5,378 nt of DNA from contig CALGUJ010000065.1 in NCBI GenBank assembly GCA_937902055.1, positions 1 through 5,378 on the forward strand, given 5' to 3'. The position numbers and the translations under genes were made by a program. The DNA is from an uncultured Pelolinea sp. GTDB taxonomy: Bacteria; Chloroflexota; Anaerolineae; Anaerolineales; Anaerolineaceae. The notes under the pieces were generated by a model, which was given only the letters and a program-made list of their open reading frames with translations, was not told the DNA's origin and searched no databases. Position 1 is the first letter of the stretch, and each line of letters opens with the position of its first letter. Shown piece by piece: positions 1 to 5,378 of the stretch.

Positions 1-590
1 ATCTCTCTCATATGGCCATACATGAGATACAGCGAGCGGTTTGATTCGCTCAGCGTGAAACTCAACTCACCGTTGGATGGGCAATTTACGCGTGGATCGG
101 GGACAACCGTGGGTTGAATTTCCGGTATTTCCAATTTCGCCAGCAGGACGGGATCCACTTTATCGAGGGGCGTTTCGATGATCACGGCGTAGCCGTAGGG
201 ATTTTTATCGATCAGTACTGTCACCACTTCACCCGGTAATGAAGCGGCGATCGGAACTCCCTCGATGCCAACCAGGTCGTTGAAGCGATAAAAAGCAAAA
301 TCCACCCCATGGTGCCCATCGTCGTTTTTTGGATGGGGAGTCTTGTAGGGTTGGGTGATAATACCGGTCAATTCGTTTAATTCAATACCAACAAGCGGCG
401 AGCACATCTTCGTAATGAATTCCGTTGTTGGGGTGGGTGGAATGGGTGTTTCGGTTGGCAGCGGCGTTACAGTGACGGTCGGAGCCTGGATTGAAGGGAT
501 AGCGGTTGCAGTAGCACTATTACTTTCGGCAGGCACCGCGCAAGCAATCAAAGCGAAAACTAATGGAAGCAGGGTAATTATTTTGCGCAT
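1..590 (-). CDS. Lipoprotein with M23-like (LytM) metallopeptidase domain, partial at left edge
   Basis: Predicted surface lipoprotein. The 196 readable codons begin at an ATG (590-588). Residues 1-17 form a lipoprotein signal peptide: charged MRK, a hydrophobic stretch, then lipobox LIAC with Cys17 as the lipidated residue. A Thr/Pro/Ser-rich linker (about 24-57) follows, as often seen in Chloroflexota surface proteins. The M23 domain starts with HHGVD; His93 and Asp97 fit the HxxxD zinc motif. Next come PIAASLPGEV (113-122), YGYAVIIE (132-139) and LYLMYGHM (187-194), the usual strand order. The final HxH zinc motif would lie beyond the edge, so catalytic competence cannot be judged. About 45 residues (140-186) are inserted between VIIE and LYLMYGH, longer than usual in LytM domains. 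M23 enzymes cleave peptidoglycan cross-links, though many relatives are inactive regulators. The gene starts 5 nt after the DUF1015 stop, with only a weak GAG-type ribosome site, so translational coupling is likely. Confidence 0.8.
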   Translation of the reverse strand, partial: MRKIITLLPLVFALIACAVPAESNSATATAIPSIQAPTVTVTPLPTETPIPPTPTTEFITKMCSPLVGIELNELTGIITQPYKTPHPKNDDGHHGVDFAFYRFNDLVGIEGVPIAASLPGEVVTVLIDKNPYGYAVIIETPLDKVDPVLLAKLEIPEIQPTVVPDPRVNCPSNGELSFTLSESNRSLYLMYGHMRE

Positions 591-595
591 TATCT

Positions 596-1918
596 CTATT
601 TTGTTTGAATTTTGCGAGATTCCAGGTAAAACCGCTTTTCGTTGGCTTCACCCATCGAGAAAGTTTTACGCGGTAATTCTCCATCTTTGATCACAGCTTC
701 AAACAAGCGTGATTTGGCCAGCGCAGGCAGGTAGATACCGGCGTTTTCCCCGGTAGTTCCTAATTGGTAGATGGCATCATCTCCATGAACATAATCGATT
801 TCGTCCATGCCTTCTTTATCCCGCAGGTGATCCAGAAAATCCTGGACGCTGCCGACTGTCAACGCATGCCGGGGATCTTTCAATGTTGCCAGCCAGTACC
901 CGTCGGAATGGAAGACTCCGAATTTTTGGGAGGATGGCGATTGGGCAATCACCTCTTCCTTCATGACTGAAAAATCATCCTGCAATTCGAAAGAGACCTT
1001 CTCCTGCCAAAATTCGCGCATGGCGGAAAAGAGATCGACATGGACTCTCTTCAGCAAGCGGTGAATAGGTTCAAAAACGATGCCTTCATCATGAATATTG
1101 ACCAATTCCACCAGGGCAAAGCGGGCAGGGTGATCGGCAGAAACACCGGATTTTATCTCCTCCCAGATCGATTTGGCGGTTGCCAATGAATGGTTGCCAT
1201 CACCAACCGCGTACAGAAAAGGTGTCTCGTCATTTTCGAGGCGGTAACGGCGATTGAAAGAGGAAGGCGTGGCCAGGTTTTCCAGCGCTTCCACAATGCT
1301 TCTTTCCATATCAGCGTTATTCACCAGAAAACCTTCAAGATGCCCGCCGTTTTGCATCAGATCGAAATCGTAAAGTTGTTCCATCGCTGTTTTACATTTT
1401 GTCAGCGGTTCAATGACGGTTCTATCGGGGTCATTAATCAATACCAGGATATGGGGAATTTCCAGCATGGCTGTTTTCCGGATCTTGATACGCGGAGGCA
1501 GGCGTTCGATGATGGTGCCCTCGGTCGCGCGAATCATCGATCGGGAACCTTTTTTAAAGCTATATTGCTCGAGATCGAGGGCGGTGATCAATCCTTTGCG
1601 GGTATGGTGACCTAACTTCCGCTCGGTATAAATGAAGCCATTTACGGGTTTCAGAACACCCTGCTCAAGGTAGTTGCGCATGGTCGCGTCGATGTTTTTT
1701 TGATGCGCGGTTTCCCGTGGAGTGCCCAGATATGCTTCAGGCAGGATCAAATTGTAAGTTGAGGGAGCGTTGCCCACCAATTTTTCAACTTCCTGCCAGT
1801 AATCCGGTTGGGAGGTATATTGATCGCAGGCAACCACTGCCCATTTTGAGTAATCGATATTTTTTGCCGGAAGGTAAACTTCCGGAGATTGAATGCCTAT
1901 GCCAGAGTACGTTTTCAT
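596..1918 (-). CDS. DUF1015 (COG4198) family protein
   Basis: A complete 440-residue protein of the DUF1015 family, whose role I cannot state with certainty. Family features include the N-terminal IQSPEVYLPA and WAVVACDQYTSQPDYW (residues 26-41). SRSMIRATEGTIIERLPPR (125-143) follows, then the central glycine/histidine motif GDGNHSLATAK (239-249). The C-terminal segment LPRKTFSMGEANEKRFYLE (415-433) also matches. The length fits the family and I see no frameshift, signal peptide or membrane segment, so it is probably cytosolic. The GDGNHS motif loosely resembles the DGHHR-type motif of ParB/Srx-fold proteins, some of which are small-molecule kinases; using this to guess an enzymatic role is only my inference. 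The ATG at 1918-1916 directly precedes the conserved N-terminus; the ribosome site is weak. It is the first gene of a minus-strand pair with the lipoprotein 5 nt downstream, and an extended -10 promoter lies about 45 bp upstream. Confidence 0.88.
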   Translation of the reverse strand: MKTYSGIGIQSPEVYLPAKNIDYSKWAVVACDQYTSQPDYWQEVEKLVGNAPSTYNLILPEAYLGTPRETAHQKNIDATMRNYLEQGVLKPVNGFIYTERKLGHHTRKGLITALDLEQYSFKKGSRSMIRATEGTIIERLPPRIKIRKTAMLEIPHILVLINDPDRTVIEPLTKCKTAMEQLYDFDLMQNGGHLEGFLVNNADMERSIVEALENLATPSSFNRRYRLENDETPFLYAVGDGNHSLATAKSIWEEIKSGVSADHPARFALVELVNIHDEGIVFEPIHRLLKRVHVDLFSAMREFWQEKVSFELQDDFSVMKEEVIAQSPSSQKFGVFHSDGYWLATLKDPRHALTVGSVQDFLDHLRDKEGMDEIDYVHGDDAIYQLGTTGENAGIYLPALAKSRLFEAVIKDGELPRKTFSMGEANEKRFYLESRKIQTK

Positions 1919-1962
1919 GCTTCTACTTAAATCTTTCTTCGGGTTCCCGGTGAGATTAAAAC

Positions 1963-1971
1963 ATTATAACA
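1963..1971 (-). promoter_or_regulatory. Extended -10 promoter for the DUF1015 gene pair
   Basis: Read on the minus strand, the sequence is TG-T-TATAAT, a perfect -10 hexamer (1968-1963) with the TGn extension. No good -35 lies at 16-18 bp, but extended -10 promoters need it less; a CTGACG (1994-1989) is 20 bp away. Transcription would start near 1956, leaving a leader of about 38 nt before the ATG at 1918. The call rests on motif only. Confidence 0.45.
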
Positions 1972-1988
1972 TTCACGATTTTTCGGTT

Positions 1989-2005
1989 CGTCAGCCATCT
2001 TGACG
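1989..2005. repeat. Short inverted repeat between divergent promoters (possible operator)
   Basis: CGTCA (1989-1993) and TGACG (2001-2005) are perfect 5-bp inverted arms separated by 7 bp. The right arm overlaps the plus-strand -35 candidate TTGACG, and the left arm lies about 20 bp upstream of the minus-strand -10. A dimeric repressor bound here could affect both promoters. Arms this short occur often by chance, so this is only a candidate. Confidence 0.2.
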
Positions 2006-2028
2006 GGGTTTGAGGAATCCTATAAAAT
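2000..2028 (+). promoter_or_regulatory. Sigma70-type promoter for the rpsP operon
   Basis: TTGACG (2000-2005) is a 5/6 match to the -35 consensus. It is followed after exactly 17 bp by TAAAAT (2023-2028), a 5/6 match to -10, within the AT-rich run TATAAAATTT. Transcription would begin near 2035, giving a leader of about 160 nt before rpsP. A second, perfect TATAAT at 2072-2077 has no plausible -35 at 16-18 bp but could be an alternative start. Both calls are by motif only. Confidence 0.5.
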
Positions 2029-2182
2029 TTCTCGGCTTGATATTAAATATCCATTTTAAGCATCAAGGCGTTATAATAATCAGTTGTGTTTCATACAGAA
2101 AAGCAAGAATCTGAAAAACGACTCCTTTCTCGTCCCTCAGAGATAATTGCTTCTGATGATCCAGTAAATAGGAAAAATATAC

Positions 2183-2187
2183 AGGAG
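2183..2187 (+). promoter_or_regulatory. Ribosome binding site of rpsP
   Basis: AGGAG lies 8 nt before the ATG at 2196. It is the best-spaced Shine-Dalgarno in the window, fitting a highly expressed ribosomal protein gene, and it fixes the rpsP start. Confidence 0.8.
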
Positions 2188-2195
2188 AAGCAAAC

Positions 2196-2537
2196 ATGGT
2201 AAAACTGCGTTTAAGGAGAATTGGTTTACGAAACCAACCCAGTTACCGTATCGTGGCAATTGACAAGGAAAGGGCTCGTGATGGACGGTTCCTGGAAATT
2301 CTGGGTTCCTATAATCCACGTACAGAACCTTTCACTTTCGAAGTTGCTGAAGATCGTATTTATCACTGGTTAGGAAACGGCGCTCAACCCAGCGAATCTG
2401 TCGCGAAATTGTTCAACGCGGTAGGTTTAATGGATCGCTTCAATAAAGTCAAAGCGGGCGAACCCGTTGAGAAGGTTCTTGAAGAAGCCAAAAGCTACTA
2501 TCAAACTCGACTGGTTGCAACAAAAACCCGAAAATAA
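2196..2537 (+). CDS. rpsP: 30S ribosomal protein S16 (bS16)
   Basis: Small-subunit ribosomal protein that binds 16S rRNA in the 5' domain and stabilises early 30S assembly. The 113-residue protein has the expected N-terminus MVKLRLRRIGLRNQPSYRIV and the segment DGRFLEILGSYNP (29-41). RIYHWLGNGAQPSESVAKLF (54-73) carries the family's YWL-GAQPS pattern. It is longer than the 80-90 residue minimal bS16; the extra C-terminal part (about 85-113) is charged and ends in TKTRK, a common style of variable tail. It begins at ATG behind a strong AGGAG and heads the plus-strand operon. A small hairpin and a 46-nt gap separate it from khpA, so its product may be made in excess over the downstream genes. 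Confidence 0.97.
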   Translation: MVKLRLRRIGLRNQPSYRIVAIDKERARDGRFLEILGSYNPRTEPFTFEVAEDRIYHWLGNGAQPSESVAKLFNAVGLMDRFNKVKAGEPVEKVLEEAKSYYQTRLVATKTRK

Positions 2538-2551
2538 AGTTGCCCGAAAAT

Positions 2552-2568
2552 AGGCGGAATCGCCTTTT
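2552..2568 (+). terminator. Weak hairpin with short T tract between rpsP and khpA
   Basis: AGGCG (2552-2556), loop GAAT and CGCCT (2561-2565) form a perfect 5-bp GC-rich stem followed by TTT. Three flanking A-T pairs (2548-2550 with 2566-2568) could extend it past a bulged T. It is too short to be an efficient terminator but could attenuate transcription or mark a processing site after rpsP. It ends 5 nt before the khpA ribosome site. Confidence 0.3.
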
Positions 2569-2573
2569 GGGAA

Positions 2574-2578
2574 GGGAG
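2574..2578 (+). promoter_or_regulatory. Ribosome binding site of khpA
   Basis: GGGAG, within AAGGGAG, sits 5 nt upstream of the GTG at 2584. It supports this non-ATG start, since no in-frame ATG exists before the conserved N-terminal MKELIEYI. Confidence 0.7.
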
Positions 2579-2583
2579 AACCT

Positions 2584-2817
2584 GTGAAAGAACTAATAGA
2601 ATACATTGCCGATCAGTTGGTCGAAGACAAAAGCCAGGTATCGGTGACCGAAATGGAAGAGAATGGTCGTATTCGAATTGAGCTGAAAGTCGCCAAGGAC
2701 GATATGGGGCGCGTGATTGGTAAAGGCGGCAGAGTTGCCAACTCCATTCGTGTTTTGCTGAGAGTGGCTGCCGCGCGAGAAAACAAACGCGCAACACTGG
2801 ATATCGTTGAACCCTGA
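2584..2817 (+). CDS. khpA: KH-domain RNA-binding protein KhpA (YlqC family)
   Basis: A 77-residue single-KH-domain protein. In Gram-positive bacteria KhpA pairs with KhpB/EloR to bind RNA and influences cell elongation and division; that role is family knowledge and unproven here. The sequence shows the family start MKELIEYIADQLVEDKSQV and the RNA-binding loop VIGKGGR (44-50, GxxG at 46-49) followed by VANSIRVLL. It ends with a short strand, ATLDIVEP. The length is normal. It starts at GTG behind GGGAG and ends at TGA 2815-2817, one nucleotide before the rimM ATG. Its position between rpsP and rimM is the widespread bacterial arrangement, which strengthens the call. Confidence 0.94.
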   Translation: MKELIEYIADQLVEDKSQVSVTEMEENGRIRIELKVAKDDMGRVIGKGGRVANSIRVLLRVAAARENKRATLDIVEP

Positions 2818-2818
2818 A

Positions 2819-3388
2819 ATGCCCCAAAGAATAAACAAGAGCAACAAACAAGTAGTAAATCACTCAGGCTCGCTGGAAAAAAGTGAGCCTGAATTTTTAG
2901 AAATAGGGAAGATCGGAAAATCCCACGGCTTGCATGGCGCCGCCTGGATGGATTTATACACCGATTTTCCTGAAAGACTGGTTCCCGGAAAGATCATTTA
3001 TCTCGGCGAAGACCATCAACCGAAAACAATCCGCTCTTTTTCCGTTAATGGTTTGCGTGGGTTGATTGGCTTAAATGGCATTGACTCCCCCGAAAGCCTA
3101 AGTGCGTTTAAAAATAAATTGGTTTATGTAAAGGCGGAACATCTCCCTGAATTGCCTGAAGGGCAATATTATCATCACGATTTGATTGGGATGCTGGTAA
3201 TTGATGAAAATCAGAAAGAGCTTGGTAAACTGGCCGAAATCCTGCAAACCGGATCGAATGATGTTTATGTTGTTATCGATGAAAAAGATACAACCAAAGA
3301 AACCCTTATCCCCGCGATAAAATCAAGTATTATCAACATTGATGTGAAAAACAAAACAATGACAGTCAGATTGCAGGAGTGGGTTTAG
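2819..3388 (+). CDS. rimM: Ribosome maturation factor RimM, with N-terminal extension
   Basis: RimM binds ribosomal protein uS19 and assists maturation of the 30S head and 16S rRNA processing. From the ATG at 2819 the protein has 189 residues. The N-terminal domain begins FLEIGKIGKSHGLHG (26-40). The C-terminal PRC-barrel contains YYHHDLIGMLV (117-127), TGSNDVYVV (144-152) and LIPAI (163-167). Most RimM proteins start almost at the FxxIGKI motif, whereas this one has about 25 extra hydrophilic Lys/Asn/Ser/Glu-rich residues. Codons 16-27 of the extension also form a terminator-like hairpin. No ATG, GTG or TTG lies in frame between that hairpin and the conserved core, so the start must be upstream. 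The alternative is TTG 2807, overlapping khpA; ATG 2819, 1 nt after the khpA stop, is preferred. Its ribosome site is poor, which suggests coupling to khpA translation. Confidence 0.93.
   Translation: MPQRINKSNKQVVNHSGSLEKSEPEFLEIGKIGKSHGLHGAAWMDLYTDFPERLVPGKIIYLGEDHQPKTIRSFSVNGLRGLIGLNGIDSPESLSAFKNKLVYVKAEHLPELPEGQYYHHDLIGMLVIDENQKELGKLAEILQTGSNDVYVVIDEKDTTKETLIPAIKSSIINIDVKNKTMTVRLQEWV
2864..2898 (+). terminator. Intrinsic-terminator-like hairpin inside the 5' end of rimM
   Basis: The left arm 2864-2874 pairs with 2882-2892 over 11 bp (ten Watson-Crick pairs plus one G-U). The loop is 7 nt (GGAAAAA, 2875-2881). One A and then TTTTT (2894-2898) follow. This is the classic form of a Rho-independent terminator for plus-strand transcription; the minus strand lacks a T tract in the matching place. 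It begins 47 nt after the khpA stop, within rimM codons 16-27, so ribosomes translating rimM would disrupt it. It could act as a translation-dependent attenuator for rimM, dprA and manC. Structure is read from sequence; activity is inferred. Confidence 0.55.
3375..3379 (+). promoter_or_regulatory. Ribosome binding site favouring the TTG start of dprA
   Basis: AGGAG lies within the last codons of rimM. It is 11 nt upstream of TTG 3391, rather far but usable. The other in-frame start, GTG 3379, shares a base with this site and has no Shine-Dalgarno of its own. The site therefore tips the choice to TTG. Confidence 0.45.
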
Positions 3389-3390
3389 GA

Positions 3391-4503
3391 TTGAATGCTG
3401 CGGATAATAAATATTGGGTAGGATTCAGTAGAGTAAAAGGCATTGGAGCGGCCAGAACCAGGCTGCTGCTGGATTATTTCGGCGATCTCTCAAACGCGTG
3501 GAATGGCACCGAGGAGCAGATGCGCGCAGCGGGGCTGAGTCCAAAAATCGCCCAAGCATTCCTGGAAGTTCGCAAAAACATCGATCTGGATCGCGAAATG
3601 GATCATATCCTGCGTTCAGATATTCGCATTATCACAATTGAAGATAACGAATACCCCAAGAAATTATTAAGCATAGAATTTCCCCCGCCCGTGATCTACG
3701 TCAAGGGAAAAATCGTTGAGACCGACGAGCATGCTGTGGCGGTAGTTGGAACCCGTCACATTTCTTCGTATGGCAGCCAGGTAGCTGGGGAATTGGGGCG
3801 TTTCCTGGGGCAGAATCATGTTTGCGTGATAAGCGGCCTGGCTCGCGGTGTAGACGCAGTCGCCCATCGCGCAGTTTTGGAAGCGGGCGGCAGGACGATT
3901 GCTGTTTTGGGGTCGGGGGTGGATGTGATCTACCCGCCGGAGCATCGCGACCTGGCAGCCCGCATTATCGAGAATGGCGCCTTGATCAGCGATTATTATC
4001 CCGGAACACCACCGGAAGGAATCAATTTTCCCCCGCGAAACCGGATTATTTCCGGATTATCCATGGCTACTGTGATTGTCGAGGCGGGTGAACGGAGCGG
4101 CGCTTTAATTACGGCTGAATTTGCCGCCAGCCAGGGCAGGGAAGTGTTTGCGGTGCCTGGGCCTATCTATGCCCCCAGAAGCAAGGGAGCCAATCGCCTG
4201 ATCAGGGACGGGGCCTTGCCTTTGTTGAATTATTCCGATCTGTTGGAAGTTCTCAATCTTTCGCAAGCGGAAGAATTCCGATATGCCAAGCAAGTTCTTC
4301 CGGAAAATGATATAGAATTGCTTTTAATGAAGACTCTTCATAACGAGCCTATGCATATCGATGAGATCAAAGCAACTCTGGGGTTGCCAATGGAAAAAAT
4401 TTCTGCCGCGTTGGTAATGATGAAATTGAAGGGTTTGGTCAAAGAAACCGAGAATCTGACCTATTTATCGATCAGCGATGTCGAATCGGGGTACGGTATC
4501 TGA
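3391..4503 (+). CDS. dprA: DNA-processing protein DprA (Smf)
   Basis: DprA binds single-stranded DNA entering the cell and loads RecA onto it during natural transformation; it also occurs widely in bacteria not known to be competent. The 370-residue protein has an N-terminal helix-hairpin-helix-like segment with RVKGIG (14-19). The Rossmann-like DprA core contains VVGTR (118-122), SGLARGVDAVAH (148-159) and LGSGVDVIYPPEH (173-185). Further core motifs are FPPRNRIISGLS (213-224), EAGERSGALITAEFA (231-245) and VFAVPGP (252-258). A C-terminal winged-helix-like domain (about 305-362) follows, so the long three-part architecture is complete. TTG 3391 is chosen because of AGGAG at 3375-3379; GTG 3379 would add four residues and overlap rimM by 10 nt. 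The stop TGA overlaps the manC ATG by one base (TGATG), implying coupling. No other competence gene is visible here. Confidence 0.95.
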   Translation: MNAADNKYWVGFSRVKGIGAARTRLLLDYFGDLSNAWNGTEEQMRAAGLSPKIAQAFLEVRKNIDLDREMDHILRSDIRIITIEDNEYPKKLLSIEFPPPVIYVKGKIVETDEHAVAVVGTRHISSYGSQVAGELGRFLGQNHVCVISGLARGVDAVAHRAVLEAGGRTIAVLGSGVDVIYPPEHRDLAARIIENGALISDYYPGTPPEGINFPPRNRIISGLSMATVIVEAGERSGALITAEFAASQGREVFAVPGPIYAPRSKGANRLIRDGALPLLNYSDLLEVLNLSQAEEFRYAKQVLPENDIELLLMKTLHNEPMHIDEIKATLGLPMEKISAALVMMKLKGLVKETENLTYLSISDVESGYGI

Positions 4504-5378
4504 TGGAACACTACTATGCTGTGATCATGGCCGGCGGGGGGGGTACGCGATTGTGGCCTTTATCCCGCAAGGAGCGCCCAAAACAATTCCTGCGGCTGGT
4601 TGGCGATCGATCCATGTACCAAATCGCAATCGAGCGCATTTTATGCCTGTTTCGCGCTGACCATATTTATGTCGTCACCATTGCTGCGCAGGTGGAAGGG
4701 CTGCGCCAGGAGTTTCCCAGCATCCCCATCGAAAATTTCATTATCGAACCCATGCCAAAGGGAACGGCATCTGTGGTTGGCCTGGCAGCCGTCCATTTGC
4801 TTGAGAAGGATCCGGCGGCTGTGATGGCAATTTTGACGGCTGATCACATTATTGAAAATATCCCGTTATTCAACGAATTATTGGAACAAGGTTTCGTGCA
4901 AGCTGGTCAGGATCATCTGGTTACCCTGGGAATCGAACCAACTTATCCATCTACCGGGTATGGTTATATTCGCGCCGGTGACACGCTGATTGACGGAAAG
5001 TGCAGGCGGGTTGAGAAGTTTGTTGAAAAACCGGACGAAGCTACAGCCCGCAATTACCTGGAATCCGGCCGCTATTTCTGGAACTCCGGTATGTTTATCT
5101 GGAAAGCCACGGTGATACTGGCGGAATTTAAAAAGCAAATGCCGGAACTTTACGCCAGATTGAATGAAATACAAAATCACCTGCAGGCAGGCGATTACGG
5201 AGACGTCATCAAAGAAATCTGGTCCGGGATTCATCCGCAAACCATCGATTATGGGATAATGGAAAACGCCGGGGATGTGGTCGTCCTGCCAGCCAGAGGA
5301 TTGGGCTGGAACGACGTGGGGAGTTGGGATTCTTTGTTTGACATTTTGACGGCCGATGAAGACGGCAACGTTATTAGC
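4503..5378 (+). CDS. manC: Mannose-1-phosphate guanylyltransferase (GDP-mannose pyrophosphorylase), partial at right edge
   Basis: Makes GDP-mannose from mannose-1-phosphate and GTP, supplying mannose for surface glycans or exopolysaccharide, and sometimes for compatible solutes. The first 292 residues are in the window and the frame is open to the edge. The nucleotidyltransferase signature AGGGGTRLWPLSR (10-22) is followed by PKQFL (26-30) with the catalytic-loop Lys27. Later motifs are LTADHII (111-117; Asp114 expected to bind metal), STGYGYI (150-156), FVEKPD (173-178) and FWNSGMFIW (192-200). IDYGIME (248-254) and GWNDVGSW (268-275) complete the set expected of ManC-type enzymes. The end is missing, so a short form of about 350 residues cannot be told from a longer form fused to a mannose-6-phosphate isomerase cupin. 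A run of eight G (4536-4543) lies in the codons of the nucleotide-binding loop. The ATG overlaps the dprA stop, with no clear separate ribosome site. Confidence 0.93.
   Translation, partial: MEHYYAVIMAGGGGTRLWPLSRKERPKQFLRLVGDRSMYQIAIERILCLFRADHIYVVTIAAQVEGLRQEFPSIPIENFIIEPMPKGTASVVGLAAVHLLEKDPAAVMAILTADHIIENIPLFNELLEQGFVQAGQDHLVTLGIEPTYPSTGYGYIRAGDTLIDGKCRRVEKFVEKPDEATARNYLESGRYFWNSGMFIWKATVILAEFKKQMPELYARLNEIQNHLQAGDYGDVIKEIWSGIHPQTIDYGIMENAGDVVVLPARGLGWNDVGSWDSLFDILTADEDGNVIS

Noticed and set aside
355..690. Plus-strand open frame of 111 codons rich in Gly and Val
   Set aside because: It is the reverse of the Thr/Pro-rich linker of the minus-strand lipoprotein and runs into the DUF1015 end. 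It resembles no family I recognise.
1190..1615. Plus-strand open frame of 141 codons opposite the DUF1015 gene
   Set aside because: The opposite strand encodes a clear full-length family protein; this frame has no recognisable motif.
1941..1950. GGGTTCCC dyad upstream of the DUF1015 gene
   Set aside because: The two-base gap is too small for a hairpin loop, and an 8-10 bp dyad of this kind is expected by chance.
2036..2067. CTTGAT and ATCAAG inverted arms in the rpsP leader
   Set aside because: Six-bp arms 20 nt apart in AT-rich sequence, with competing pairings nearby; too weak to call a riboswitch or operator.
2072..2077. Perfect TATAAT as the main rpsP promoter
   Set aside because: No -35-like hexamer lies 16-18 bp upstream and there is no TGn extension; the TTGACG-17-TAAAAT pair is better. 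Kept only as a possible secondary start.
2137..2156. TCAGA-N10-TCTGA dyad in the rpsP leader as an autoregulatory structure
   Set aside because: The stem has only five pairs, a 10-nt loop and no match to a known ribosomal-protein leader motif; likely chance.
2501..2863. Minus-strand open frames across khpA and its flanks
   Set aside because: They are antisense to rpsP, khpA and rimM, which have clear family motifs and ribosome sites, and they show no family motifs of their own.
1..5378. CRISPR array, insertion sequence, tRNA or novel defence cassette
   Set aside because: No direct repeats with spacers, transposase motifs, terminal inverted repeats or cloverleaf sequence were seen; nearly all of the window is covered by recognisable genes.

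Overview
The window looks like bacterial chromosome of moderate GC content. It holds a two-gene block on the minus strand and a five-gene block on the plus strand, separated by a 277-bp divergent intergenic region. The Thr/Pro-rich linker of the lipoprotein and the general gene style suggest Chloroflexota, perhaps Anaerolineae. This is an inference from style, since no rRNA or other strong marker is present.

Minus strand (1-1918): a DUF1015 (COG4198) protein of unknown function is followed 5 nt later by a lipoprotein carrying an M23-type metallopeptidase fold, which runs off the left edge. An extended -10 promoter (TG-T-TATAAT) lies just upstream of the DUF1015 gene, so the pair is probably one transcript.

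Intergenic region (1919-2195): besides the minus-strand promoter it contains a plus-strand promoter candidate (TTGACG-17-TAAAAT) and a short dyad, CGTCA-N7-TGACG, lying between them. A leader of about 160 nt precedes rpsP.

Plus strand (2196-5378): rpsP (ribosomal protein bS16), khpA (KH-domain RNA-binding protein), rimM (30S maturation factor), dprA (DNA-processing protein) and the 5' 292 codons of manC (mannose-1-phosphate guanylyltransferase). All junctions after khpA are tight (1 nt, about 2 nt, 1-nt overlap), as in a translationally coupled operon. The first three genes follow the widespread rpsP-khpA-rimM order and serve 30S assembly and RNA binding. The usual next gene, trmD, is absent, and dprA and manC take its place.

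The most notable signal is a hairpin with the full form of an intrinsic terminator: an 11-bp stem, a 7-nt loop, then A and five T. It lies inside the first 27 codons of rimM, within an N-terminal extension that RimM proteins normally lack. It could make expression of rimM, dprA and manC depend on rimM translation. No tRNA, rRNA, CRISPR array, insertion sequence or obvious new defence system was seen.
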